DNA of 64,000 nt from positions 1-64,000 of IMG/VR virus record IMGVR_UViG_3300032267_001204. One strand, given 5' to 3'. A model generated the notes under the pieces. The model did not search any database, was not told where the DNA came from, and worked only from the letters and a program-made list of their open reading frames with translations. Numbering within the stretch: position 1 is the stretch's first letter; every line of letters begins with the position of its first letter. The position numbers were made by a program, and so were the translations under genes. Positions 15,830-23,950 of this stretch are shown one piece after another. This DNA is from a virus.

Positions 15830-16095
15830 GGACTTACACCATCGTCATTGAGGAAAACGTTCCGCTGGCGCGCAAGACCAAGGCCGGAAACCTCTACGTG
15901 CATCCGCTGTCGTGGATCATCGAAAAACTACGGGTAAACGATTCGTTCCTTTACCCCGCGTCTACGGGTGAGCGGCCCAACAACCTTCGCTCCATAGCCA
16001 ACGGCTATGCCAAGCGCCTTGGTATCAAAATTGCCACGCGCACAGTGATCGACCGAGACGGGGTCGATCGCATCCGCTTTTACCGCACAGCATGA
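15826..16095 (+). CDS. Hypothetical basic protein (89 aa)
   Basis: 89 residues from ATG 15826. MRTYTIVIEENVPLARKTKA then YVHPLSWIIEKLRVNDSFLY and NGYAKRLGIKIATRTV then IRFYRTA give an alternating strand-helix layout with a basic face, perhaps a small nucleic-acid-binding domain. ATGA overlaps on both sides link it to neighbours. Confidence 0.6.
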   Translation: MRTYTIVIEENVPLARKTKAGNLYVHPLSWIIEKLRVNDSFLYPASTGERPNNLRSIANGYAKRLGIKIATRTVIDRDGVDRIRFYRTA

Positions 16096-16280
16096 GTAAC
16101 TACACGCTAGGCCGATTCAGCGATCCGGACATTGTTCGGCCGGAACAGACTCTCTCCGTCACGCTCGGAGTTCTGTGCGGCATCCAAATCGAGCAAGAAG
16201 ACTTGATCGACGAACTCTGCGACTTCGCGGGCTACCTCCTCACCCTTATCTGCGAACTCGATGGTAGCGATCGACTTTGA
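16092..16280 (+). CDS. Small acidic helical protein (62 aa)
   Basis: 62 residues, acidic, with two helices (TLSVTLGVLCGIQIEQ, DLIDELCDFAGYLLTLICEL). It is ATGA-coupled to the gene before and overlaps the first 20 bp of polA. No family recognised. It could be a polymerase-associated factor simply by position. Confidence 0.5.
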   Translation: MSNYTLGRFSDPDIVRPEQTLSVTLGVLCGIQIEQEDLIDELCDFAGYLLTLICELDGSDRL

Positions 16281-18063
16281 GTCTTACTACGACTCCGAGG
16301 TCAGTGTAACGACCCTCGGCGCGTACAACTACGCTCGGAATACGGACATTTACATGGTCGCCATGTACTCCGATTCCGGATGGGCGTACGTCGGTTTGCC
16401 GAAAGATGCGCCTTGGCACGCAGTCACCGGCCAAGAGTGGGTCATGCACAACGCGGCCTTCGACCTGACCCTACTTGGTGCGCTGATCGAGCAAGGCGTA
16501 GTCATCGACGCACAACCTTCAAACGTCTACGACACCGCTGATATGGCCGCGTACCTCGGCTACCCGAGATCCCTGAAAGAAGCGGCAAAGCATCTCCTCG
16601 GACTGGAATTGAGCAAAGGCACCCGGGACAACATGAAGGGCCGCCACTACCATCTACCTCCAGGAGTCATCGTCCCAAAGCGGAAGCGCATGGACAACGA
16701 TTTCAAAAAGGAGATCGCCCGATACGCCTTGAAAGACGCCAAGGCCACTCTCCTGCTCTGGAGATGCCACGGACACAAATGGCCGGCGCACGAACGCGAG
16801 ATCTCCAAAATGACCCGCGAGATGACCATGAAGGGCGTTCCGCTGAGTCTGCCTCGGCTGGAAGCCGCCCGCGTTACCCTTGAAGAGGAAGCCGCCAGAG
16901 CCGCTGCGCTGATCCCGTGGGCAGGCAAGAGCGACGTCGCGCTCCTATCACTCCAAGCGATCCGCGATCAATGCGACCTCGAAGGCATCCGCAAACCGAC
17001 CACGTTCGCCGAAAAGACTACCGAAGGGGCGGAGTGGGAAGCCGAGTTCGCCGACCAATTCCCTTGGGTACGCGCCGTCAGAGATTTCCGCAAAGCCAAT
17101 AAACACATGAAAACCGTGGAGGCGATGCGGAAACGCCTTAAACCAGACTCGGTCTGGATGCCGTACGACATGAAATACTTCGGCGCCCTCACCGGCCGCG
17201 ACAGCGGCTCCGGAGGATGGAACGCCCAAAACCTCCCCAAAGGTCACGTCGCCGGAGTCGATATCCGCAACCTCATCGAGGCGCCCTCTGGGCATACCTT
17301 AATCATCGCCGACTTGGCCCAAATCGAAGCGCGGTGCATCTGCTACCTCGCCGGGGACAAGAAGAGTTTGGAACTCATGGCCGGTGGCGCTGACGTTTAC
17401 GAAGCTCACGCCCGAGCCACGATGGGCTACACCGACCCTCGCTCGCTCAAAGAGGTGGATAACAAGATGAGGCAGCTCGCCAAAGCGCGTGTCCTCGGCC
17501 TCGGCTACGGATGCGGCGCGGAAAAATTCCGCTACGTCGCCAAGATCATGGCAGGACTCGACATATCTTTAGAGGAAGCGCAAGAAATTGTGCAGTCCTA
17601 CCGCAGCACCAACCCGCTCATCATCGGACTGTGGAAGAAACTAGACCGCGCCATGCGGAAAGCCGTGGACGAAAAGACCCAAACTTTCGAGCTGACGCTG
17701 CCTTCCGGACGGACGCTCGCCTACCGCGAAGTCACGTCTTCGGGCGAAGGGCGCGGCGACTATCGCTGCAAGATACCCCGGGGCGGAACGATGGCGCCGA
17801 CCAAGTTGTATGGTGGGCTCCTCGCAGAAAACGCAACCCAGGCGTTTGCACGGGACGTTTTCATGGATCGCTGCGCTGCCCTGCGCGACGCGGGAGCCGA
17901 CATCATCATGCGGGTTCACGACGAAGTTGTCATAATGTGCGAAGAAAGATTGAGCGAATCCTTCAAAGCCGATGTCGAAGCAATACTCTCCACCCCGCCG
18001 GATTGGTGTTCGACCCTTCCGCTTGGAGCCGAAGCCACAATCTCAAAGTTCTACATGAAATGA
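16261..18063 (+). CDS. polA: DNA polymerase I (family A) with 3'-5' exonuclease domain
   Basis: 600 residues. The proofreading exonuclease is shown by AIDFESYY (D-x-E, residues 3-10) and HNAAFDLTLL, with YALKDAKATLLLW as the late exo motif. The polymerase palm has motif A IADLAQIEARCICYLAGD (about 347), the K-R-V-L-G-L-G-Y-G motif B region (KARVLGLGYGCG, about 410) and motif C MRVHDEVV (about 550). There is no 5'-3' exonuclease domain, as usual for phage PolA. It is the replicative polymerase candidate, with helicase, SSB-like protein and primase in the same operon. Its stop overlaps the next gene by ATGA. Confidence 0.93.
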   Translation: MVAIDFESYYDSEVSVTTLGAYNYARNTDIYMVAMYSDSGWAYVGLPKDAPWHAVTGQEWVMHNAAFDLTLLGALIEQGVVIDAQPSNVYDTADMAAYLGYPRSLKEAAKHLLGLELSKGTRDNMKGRHYHLPPGVIVPKRKRMDNDFKKEIARYALKDAKATLLLWRCHGHKWPAHEREISKMTREMTMKGVPLSLPRLEAARVTLEEEAARAAALIPWAGKSDVALLSLQAIRDQCDLEGIRKPTTFAEKTTEGAEWEAEFADQFPWVRAVRDFRKANKHMKTVEAMRKRLKPDSVWMPYDMKYFGALTGRDSGSGGWNAQNLPKGHVAGVDIRNLIEAPSGHTLIIADLAQIEARCICYLAGDKKSLELMAGGADVYEAHARATMGYTDPRSLKEVDNKMRQLAKARVLGLGYGCGAEKFRYVAKIMAGLDISLEEAQEIVQSYRSTNPLIIGLWKKLDRAMRKAVDEKTQTFELTLPSGRTLAYREVTSSGEGRGDYRCKIPRGGTMAPTKLYGGLLAENATQAFARDVFMDRCAALRDAGADIIMRVHDEVVIMCEERLSESFKADVEAILSTPPDWCSTLPLGAEATISKFYMK

Positions 18064-18275
18064 CCTATACATTGTTAGAAACCTTTCAAAAAGTCACCGG
18101 ATGGAAAACTCCGGAGCTGTTCGGCCGCGAACACGACGGCTTTGTCACCATCGAGGAAGACCTCCGCACCCACACGCATGAGGCGTTCTTTTGGGACGCC
18201 GACATGGCCCATGAGCGTTTGCAAACAATGTGGATGGACGGCCATTACTTTGTGCGTAGGTTGTTAACCAGATAA
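18060..18275 (+). CDS. Hypothetical protein (71 aa) downstream of polA
   Basis: 71 residues from ATG 18060 overlapping the polA stop by ATGA. TLLETFQKVTGWKTPELFGR then FVTIEEDLRTHTHEAFFWDA and MAHERLQTMWMDGHYFVRRL; His- and Trp-rich, no known family. It ends in GTTAACCAGATAACC just before the methyltransferase gene. Confidence 0.55.
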   Translation: MTYTLLETFQKVTGWKTPELFGREHDGFVTIEEDLRTHTHEAFFWDADMAHERLQTMWMDGHYFVRRLLTR

Positions 18276-18279
18276 CCTT

Positions 18280-19821
18280 ATGCGATACCTCTCGGTTTGC
18301 AGCGGCATCGAAGCCGCAAGCGTGGCGTGGGAACCCCTTGGCTGGTCTCCCGCCGCATTCTCTGAAATTGAGCCATTTCCGGCCGCTGTCCTCGCCCACC
18401 ATTGGCCGGAAGTCCCTAACTTGGGCGACATGAACAACTATGAAGACTGGAACAACTTGGACGCAATCGACCTTTTGGTCGGAGGAACCCCCTGCCAAAG
18501 CTTCTCCGTCGCCGGTCTGCGAAAAGGACTCAAAGACCCCCGTGGAGGACTCATGCTTACCTACCTTGAAATCGCTCGGCGTTTCCGGCCTCGATGGGTT
18601 GTGTGGGAAAATGTCCCCGGCGTCCTGTCTAGCGACGGAGGACGGGATTTTGGTTCCTTCCTCGGGGCGTTGGGGGAGCTGGGGTATGGCTGGGCCTATC
18701 GCGTCTTGGACGCTCAATGGATCCGAACACAACGACACCCCCGCGCCGTCCCGCAGCGCAGGAGACGTGTCTTCGTTGTCGGATGTCTTGGAGACCGGAC
18801 CCGTGCCGCCAAGGTTCTTTTTGAGTCCCAAAGCGTGTGCAGGGATTCTGCGGAGAGCCGAAAAAAGAAAGAAGACGTTGCCGGAACATTTACGGCTCGC
18901 GCTCGAAGCGGGGGCTGGTGTCAAGACGTCGATCTCGCCAGCTCTGGATACATGCAAGTCGCCGGAGCTCTCGATACCGAGTGCGGCGGGAACAAACTGA
19001 CCCACCAGACCTTGCTCAACGGCCATGCGCTGGCCGTGGGCGCTCTCTCGGCAGACGATGGAGAACAAGGGATGACAACGATCCAAGCCGCTGCCTCGGG
19101 GATGCTGATCGCCTTCCAACAAAACACCCGCGACGAAGTCCGCCTCATAGGTGGCGACGGCAAGATCGCGGGGGCTTTGGCTGCCGAGGCAGGGATGAAG
19201 CAACAGAACTATCTGGCTCCGGCCCGAATGGTCGCTTTCGGCGAATACGTCGAAGACGGAACCGCCTCGGCCATGAAAGCGCGGGATTACAAAGACGCCA
19301 CAGATCTGGTTGCCGTGGACGCCTACAACCAGACCGTGAGCGATACCTCGCAAGCCCTCTCGTCTTCCGCGAGCGACATTAACCACACCGGAGGAGCGAT
19401 CGTGCCGGCCGCGACCGCGATTCAGGACGTAACCGACCGAGACAAAAAACAGAACGGGCGCGGATGGAACGCCGACGGAACAAGCTACACTCTGGACGCA
19501 GCAGCGACGCAAGGGGTCGCTCAAGTCCAGTGGGCCAGCGGCGGAGGACAACTAGAAAACCCGACCGCCCAAGCCCTGCGGTCTGGAGCGAAACACAACT
19601 ACCAATTCGCTCGCGTAGGCATGGCAGTCAGACGGCTTACCCCGACAGAATGTGAGCGGCTCCAAGGATTCCCCGATAGCCACACCTTGATCCCGTGGAA
19701 GAAGAAACCGGCGGATCAATGCCCCGACGGCCCACGCTACAAAGCCTTGGGCAACTCGATGGCCGTGAACTGCATGGGATGGCTCGGCCAACGCATCGAC
19801 TTCTACGACAAGCAATCATAA
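18280..19821 (+). CDS. dcm: DNA (cytosine-5) methyltransferase
   Basis: 513 residues. Motif I is SVCSGIEAASVAWEPLGW (5-22), motif IV GGTPCQSFSVAG (about 67, catalytic Cys), motif VI WENVPG, motif VIII QRRRRVFVV, motif IX region RRLTPTECERLQGFPD and motif X YKALGNSMAVN. It methylates C5 of cytosine in a short target and probably protects phage DNA from host restriction. No endonuclease partner is adjacent. The 220-residue variable region is long and carries repeated elements (GTFTARARSGG, GALSADDGEQG, GALAAEAGMKQQN, QALSSSASDINHTG), typical of phage enzymes with several target-recognition or decoy segments. The ATG follows GTTAACCAGATAACC with no Shine-Dalgarno. Confidence 0.92.
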   Translation: MRYLSVCSGIEAASVAWEPLGWSPAAFSEIEPFPAAVLAHHWPEVPNLGDMNNYEDWNNLDAIDLLVGGTPCQSFSVAGLRKGLKDPRGGLMLTYLEIARRFRPRWVVWENVPGVLSSDGGRDFGSFLGALGELGYGWAYRVLDAQWIRTQRHPRAVPQRRRRVFVVGCLGDRTRAAKVLFESQSVCRDSAESRKKKEDVAGTFTARARSGGWCQDVDLASSGYMQVAGALDTECGGNKLTHQTLLNGHALAVGALSADDGEQGMTTIQAAASGMLIAFQQNTRDEVRLIGGDGKIAGALAAEAGMKQQNYLAPARMVAFGEYVEDGTASAMKARDYKDATDLVAVDAYNQTVSDTSQALSSSASDINHTGGAIVPAATAIQDVTDRDKKQNGRGWNADGTSYTLDAAATQGVAQVQWASGGGQLENPTAQALRSGAKHNYQFARVGMAVRRLTPTECERLQGFPDSHTLIPWKKKPADQCPDGPRYKALGNSMAVNCMGWLGQRIDFYDKQS

Positions 19822-19846
19822 CCCAACAACCCACAAGGAGAATGAA

Positions 19847-20035
19847 ATGTACAACAGCGAGAAACGAGTCCGCGAAAAAGACGGCTACGACAGCCTCGGG
19901 GAAGCCCTCGCGGCCCGCTCTTCACTAGCGAGAAAACGAGGCAAGCGGTTCAAGACCCTGCGCCCCTACCAAGTTAACGGTCGATGGTTCCTGACCAAAA
20001 TGAGCAAGGGCCAAGCAAAGCAATACTCTTTTTGA
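19847..20035 (+). CDS. Small basic protein (62 aa)
   Basis: 62 residues with a good Shine-Dalgarno (AAGGAGAATGAA before ATG). Strongly basic: RKRGKRFKTLRPYQVNGRWF then LTKMSKGQAKQ. It could be a small DNA-binding or polymerase-modulating peptide. No family recognised. Confidence 0.6.
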   Translation: MYNSEKRVREKDGYDSLGEALAARSSLARKRGKRFKTLRPYQVNGRWFLTKMSKGQAKQYSF

Positions 20036-20039
20036 TAAA

Positions 20040-22337
20040 ATGAACCTCGACATTACCCCCGAAGAATTTGGTATCCACCCCTGCCCCGAGTCCGGAGAAG
20101 GATGCCACGGCTGGATCTACGGCGCAGCCCATCGGCTCGTTGCTGCCGGCTTTGAAGACGATGAGATCGAGGCGTGGATCGAGGCGTACCTCAAACGCCC
20201 GTCCCAGCCCCGCGAAATTGCCAACACCCTGTCCAAGGTTCGGGCCGAAGCCGACGGGAAGATCGCGCCGCGCAAGAGCGTCGGAGCCAAACGCCCCAAA
20301 GATGAGGCGGCCGTCGCCAAGCTCTTGGAGGGCGGCCCGATCTCGGTTGAGGACTTCATCGCGTCGAGTCCCAGTCCGGTATCAATTGATACTACCACCG
20401 TTCTCAAGGCGCTATTCCCGGGAGAGAAGACCATTCTCTTCACCGATCAGATGTCCCAGGGCCAGCGAGTCTGGGACGAAGCCATCCCCCCAGAGGACGT
20501 AGATCGTCTGGGACGGACAAATACGCAGGGCGCTTGGTTTCTTCTTAATCCAGTCACCGGAGACTACGCCGAACGCGAGGGAGCCAAACCCTCCCGCCGG
20601 TCCGAAGCGACCATTTCCGCTTACAAACACGTCCTCGTCGAGTCCGACAACGTCAACCTCGGAGAGTGGCTCGCCATCCTGCGCCAGCTCGACCTCCCCA
20701 TCGTCTGCGTAACCCTCTCCGGCAATGCCTCGGCCCACGCTATCGTCCGGGTTTCCGCAGATAACCGAGATGAGTGGGTCGCCGCTGCCAAGAAGATTGC
20801 TGATCTCGTCGTTCCGCTCGGAGCCGACCCCAACGCCATCACCGCAGTCCGGCTCACGCGCCTCCCGGGGGTGGTGCGAAAAGACAACGGAAATACCCAA
20901 TCGCTGATTTGGTTCAATCCAGAGGCCGTGCCGACTGAAAAATGCGTTCTTAGTAAGCCAGAAGGATCAGATCCAGACGCGACCAAAGAAGAAGAGGCCA
21001 ATATTTCTTCCGAAACCGGTGGACGAAATGACGACTTCTCCGACATTTATTACGACGGCAAAGCCTATTTCATGCGCTCCGCCGACGGGATCTGGCGGTA
21101 TGAGCTGGCAGGAATGCTTCACTCTGCACTCAAGGTGCGCGGCTACGCCGACAGCGCACCCAAGGGGCGAGCGACCCAAATGGACGTAGCCAAAGGCATC
21201 ATCCGCGAACAGCGCCGAGTCGATGGCGCAGGCCCTCGCCTCTACAGCCCCCACGAAACATGGGCAGAAGGCGGCAAAAGATTCCTCAACACCGCTTGCA
21301 CCAAGATCATGCCGGCCGCGCCGACCGCCGGAGCATGGGGTGAGTTCTTCCCGCGCTACGCCGGAGTCCTCGACAACACCTTTACCTGCCCCTCGTACAA
21401 GGACACCTTCTTGGCTTGGTTCAAACGCTTCTACGAGTCCGCCGAGGTGGGCGAATTGCAGCTAGGGCAGGCCCTCGCCCTGGTAGGCCCCGTCCAGTGC
21501 TTCAAATCCTTCATCATCGAGCAGATCCTCCGCCCCGCGATGGGCGGCTACGCCGACCTGTCCTCGATCGTCAGCGGCGAAAGCAACGGCTTTAACAGCG
21601 AACTCTACCACTCCCCCTTGGCCGTCATCGACGACTCCAAGGCGGCCGAGTCCGAGGCCCAGCTCAACCGGTATGCCAGCGCCATTAAGAAGTTGGCGGC
21701 CCATGGTCGTCACAAATACCACGAAAAGTTTGTGACACCGATCCTCGTCGAATGGAAAGGCCGCGTGATCATCGCGGCCAACGACGACGCGGTGTCGATC
21801 AAGTCAGTTCCGGCCCTCGACATTAGCAATGAGGACAAGCTCATCGTCCTAGCCATGCAGACATGGGAAGAAAACCCCGGCCCCGACGCCTTGCGCGACG
21901 TTGTCGAGGAACTCCCCCACCTCCTCGCATGGCTCAAGGAGTGGGACTATCCCAGGGGCCTCGTGGACCCCGGCTCGCGGTACGGGATTCGGAGCGTCGT
22001 GGCGCCCGAGATCCGAGACAAGATGGAGGCATCCGCGAGGACAGCAGAGCTGACCGACACCCTGCGCCTGTGGCGGAAACGAATGCCGGTCGAAGAACGT
22101 GACATTGTTTGGCTCGGGACCTCCGTGGAGCTTCACCAGTCCTTCAATGTGGTCTTCGACAACTCGTCCCTGACTAACCAGTGGCCGGTTCGGGTGCTGG
22201 GGGCTCGGATGCAACAGCTTTCCAACAAGCCCGACTCCGGCGTCAGCATCGCGCAGCGGCGGTACGGCAAGGAGAAGGTGACCCTGTGGAGGATCGAGCC
22301 ACCAGGGCCGGAGACGCCGGACGAGAATCCGTTCTGA
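20040..22337 (+). CDS. Primase-helicase (AEP-like primase with SF3/D5-like ATPase)
   Basis: 765 residues. Residues 1-75 form a helical N-terminus (CHGWIYGAAHRLVAAGFEDD). Residues about 200-300 resemble the compact AEP-type primase of phage primase-helicases: TLSGNASAHAIVRV (about 227; compare SGGKSLHAWVRV), LGADPNAITAVRLTRLPGVV. Residues about 440-640 are a D5/SF3-type helicase: LALVGPVQCFKSFIIEQI in the Walker A place (about 480), LAVIDDSKAAESE (about 527) as Walker B, and GRVIIAANDD as sensor 1. The Walker A is degenerate (C-F-K-S instead of G-G-K-S). It would synthesise primers and unwind DNA for PolA, and directly precedes the origin-like region. Confidence 0.8.
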   Translation: MNLDITPEEFGIHPCPESGEGCHGWIYGAAHRLVAAGFEDDEIEAWIEAYLKRPSQPREIANTLSKVRAEADGKIAPRKSVGAKRPKDEAAVAKLLEGGPISVEDFIASSPSPVSIDTTTVLKALFPGEKTILFTDQMSQGQRVWDEAIPPEDVDRLGRTNTQGAWFLLNPVTGDYAEREGAKPSRRSEATISAYKHVLVESDNVNLGEWLAILRQLDLPIVCVTLSGNASAHAIVRVSADNRDEWVAAAKKIADLVVPLGADPNAITAVRLTRLPGVVRKDNGNTQSLIWFNPEAVPTEKCVLSKPEGSDPDATKEEEANISSETGGRNDDFSDIYYDGKAYFMRSADGIWRYELAGMLHSALKVRGYADSAPKGRATQMDVAKGIIREQRRVDGAGPRLYSPHETWAEGGKRFLNTACTKIMPAAPTAGAWGEFFPRYAGVLDNTFTCPSYKDTFLAWFKRFYESAEVGELQLGQALALVGPVQCFKSFIIEQILRPAMGGYADLSSIVSGESNGFNSELYHSPLAVIDDSKAAESEAQLNRYASAIKKLAAHGRHKYHEKFVTPILVEWKGRVIIAANDDAVSIKSVPALDISNEDKLIVLAMQTWEENPGPDALRDVVEELPHLLAWLKEWDYPRGLVDPGSRYGIRSVVAPEIRDKMEASARTAELTDTLRLWRKRMPVEERDIVWLGTSVELHQSFNVVFDNSSLTNQWPVRVLGARMQQLSNKPDSGVSIAQRRYGKEKVTLWRIEPPGPETPDENPF

Positions 22338-22346
22338 GGCTGGCAG

Positions 22347-22382
22347 CCTGAAGCATGAAGCATGAAGCCTCCTTCGTGAGGC
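22347..22382. repeat. CCTGAAGCATGA...GCCTC-N6-GAGGC repeat, copy 1
   Basis: CCTGAAGCATGA followed by a hairpin GCCTC-CTTCGT-GAGGC at 22367-22382, immediately after the primase-helicase stop. A second, similar copy is at 22839-22874. It may act as terminator or as an RNA structure at the origin. Confidence 0.6.
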
Positions 22383-22838
22383 ACAATGTCAGGTTAAACG
22401 GCCGGATGACTGCGACTGAGCAATCATTACTGGGGGATTCCTAGGTGTTCCCCCAGCGAAAAAAGACTCCATCCCCCACGTTAAGTTGCTTCGCGCCAGC
22501 GATTTAGGTCGATCTGGGGGACGAGGGGGAGGGATTCGGGGAATGCGGGTGGCGGAACGACGGGAGGGGGGCTACAGCCGTATATATAATATTTTTTGTT
22601 ATAGAGAAACACTGTAGGAATCCCCCTTTCCCCCAGATTTGTAGTATGTCTCTGTCGGACAGCGATTTAAGCCCTGTTTTTGACTGGGGGAAAGCCTGGG
22701 GGAAAGGGGGAAAGCCCCCCTAAAAGTGGGGTTAAACGCGAGTTTAGGGGGAAAGGCCTGCCGAAAACGCGGTTTTCGGGGGTTTCTGAGTTTAGCCCAC
22801 ATTCTGAGGGTCAGTATGTCGGGAATCCCGACAATCAA

Positions 22839-22874
22839 CCTGAAGCATGAGGCGTAAAGCCTCTTTCGTGAGGC
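22839..22874. repeat. CCTGAAGCATGA...GCCTC-N6-GAGGC repeat, copy 2
   Basis: Second copy of the unit seen at 22347, with hairpin GCCTC-TTTCGT-GAGGC at 22859-22874. The arms are conserved and the spacer between unit start and hairpin differs, which suggests that the hairpin itself matters. Confidence 0.6.
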
Positions 22875-23005
22875 GCTATACCCGATAAGGTCGCCGTCAG
22901 GCGACATCCCAGAGAAGACGGCGAACGACGACACCGGGAAAGCTTAGTGCAAACCGTAGGACTTTGTTCGCAAGTGCATACACTTCGCAACAAGTGTATG
23001 CGTTC

Positions 23006-23224
23006 CTATCCAAGGTGGAGTCCTCGGTCATCGAGGATTTCAATAACTCGCGCCCGGACGCGCTCGAAAGTCCGATACTCCTCGGCGGTGTGTTCGCCGT
23101 GCTTGATCTGGGACCTGAGGTATTGCAAGAGGTCGTCCATCGCCCATCTCCAATCCGAACCCTGGCGGGCGTCGGTCAGCGCGGCGTCGTCCTCTGGGAG
23201 GTGGAACTCAAGGGTAGCTTTCAT
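23006..23224 (-). CDS. Conserved small phage protein (72 aa)
   Basis: 72 residues: MKATLEFHLPEDDAALTDAR, then RWAMDDLLQYLRSQIKHGEH and FERVRARVIEILDDRGL. The pattern (MKATL-F-LPEE, then D-DLDQYLR--IK-GE, then LR--L-EIL---GL) is one I recognise from many unrelated phages as a conserved hypothetical protein. It lies alone on the minus strand among plus-strand early genes, downstream of the tRNA-like gene, so both may share a transcript. Overlapping plus-strand frames here lack coding character. Confidence 0.7.
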   Translation of the reverse strand: MKATLEFHLPEDDAALTDARQGSDWRWAMDDLLQYLRSQIKHGEHTAEEYRTFERVRARVIEILDDRGLHLG

Positions 23225-23301
23225 AAAGTGGGGCGGGGTCCGGGATTTCCCCAGTAAACGAGCGTCACAGTTTAGAAAGCTGCCGCACGACCCCCACCAT
23301 T

Positions 23302-23370
23302 TTGCAGGACCGGGAATCGAACCCGGAGAGCCGGCTTATGAGACCAGCTTAGGATCCAACCTTTCCTGCG
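23302..23370 (-). tRNA. Met(CAU) tRNA-like gene with initiator-like C1-A72 and shortened D arm
   Basis: Read on the minus strand, the 69 bases fold with acceptor CGCAGGA/TCCTGCA (six pairs plus a C1-A72 mismatch, the hallmark of bacterial initiator tRNA), anticodon arm CTGGT-CTCATAA-GCCGG with anticodon CAT, and a perfect T arm CCGGG-TTCGATT-CCCGG. The variable loop is only four bases. The D arm (AGGTTGGATCCT) is shortened to three pairs, position 8 is A instead of U, and CCA is not encoded. The perfect T arm and acceptor argue that it is or recently was functional. A degenerate elongator Met tRNA or pseudo-tRNA is the alternative. Confidence 0.6.
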
Positions 23371-23913
23371 GGGTTAATATCCTTGCGTTTGCAAGTGTGT
23401 CAAACGGCTCCCCTGATTGTTGCGGTTATCAGCCGGTTAATAAATGCAAAATCCCGGGAAAAATTAATTTCCCATCAAATGATATGTAACTGCTGCGAAA
23501 TTGGTGGTCAGAGGGGACCGTGGTGGATCGGGTGGTGGGTCACAGATTCAGGATCCGTGCGCTTTCTACCGATCATCTCTGTATTGTGCCGCATTGTGAC
23601 GAGAACCATGAAGCATGGATATTGCTGCAAGCCTCTGTGCATCAATGACTTACGCAAAAAGGGGCAAATCAGCCTCTAACAGAGTAGCATCGGGCCAAAA
23701 AGCCCACCTCTACACAACATATAGGGGAAAATCCGGCCCTTTTGATTGATTCGCCCTGCTTTTCAGGGGGTTTCCCTCCTTTGGCCTCATAACCTGCCTA
23801 CCGATTAACAGAGTAAAACGCCGTGTCCCGTCCATTTATTCATGGATGAAAGCTCCATCGGAGCCGGAATCCACTCAAGTAGAAACAAAGAGCCATGCTC
23901 CAAGCATCGCTCA
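23371..23913. other. Non-coding stretch with no recognised feature
   Basis: About 540 bases between the tRNA-like gene and the first accessory gene. Short plus-strand frames here do not look like proteins. It includes a G-rich stretch near 23505-23540 and a copy of the linker motif CATAACCTGCCTACC near 23788. I see no second tRNA and no convincing promoter, though the promoter of the rightward accessory operon must lie here or further upstream. Confidence 0.4.
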
Positions 23914-23931
23914 ACTCAACATCCGTTGAGT
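23914..23931. repeat. ACTCAAC palindrome, copy 1
   Basis: ACTCAACATCCGTTGAGT: 7-bp arms ACTCAAC/GTTGAGT with a 4-base centre. It lies 19 bases before ATG 23951, at the head of the accessory operon, so it could be an operator. First of eight copies with variable centre and invariant arms. Confidence 0.85.
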
Positions 23932-23950
23932 CGTTAGCTCGTTAGACAAC

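Larger units (their letters stand above)
22338..23005. other. Hairpin-rich non-coding region, candidate replication origin
   Basis: No credible gene in about 670 bp. It contains six copies of CTGGGGGA or its complement: 22430-22437, 22449-22456 (inverted), 22514-22521, 22629-22636 (inverted), 22684-22691 and 22696-22703. The first two form a perfect 8-bp inverted repeat around an 11-base spacer. An AT-rich stretch with TATATATAATATTTTTT lies near 22581-22600. Further hairpins are at 22367-22382, 22818-22832 (GTCGGGA-A-TCCCGAC), 22859-22874 and 22890-22905 (GTCGCC-GTCA-GGCGAC). Iterons, an AT-rich element and the preceding primase-helicase gene suggest an origin of replication. Confidence 0.5.

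Noticed and set aside
18145-19551. 468-codon frame opposite the cytosine methyltransferase
   Set aside because: Mirror of the GC-rich codon pattern on the opposite strand; the plus-strand methyltransferase has all catalytic motifs.
22599-22934. 111-codon minus-strand frame in the origin-like region
   Set aside because: It runs through several hairpins and G-runs and has a low-complexity Arg/Pro/Ser composition; more likely non-coding.
22947-23489. 180-codon plus-strand frame
   Set aside because: It runs through the tRNA-like gene and opposite the better conserved 72-residue minus-strand gene; its composition is not protein-like.
23505-23590. Possible second tRNA on the plus strand
   Set aside because: There is an anticodon-arm-like stretch, but no T arm (GGTTCRA) and no pairing acceptor could be found.
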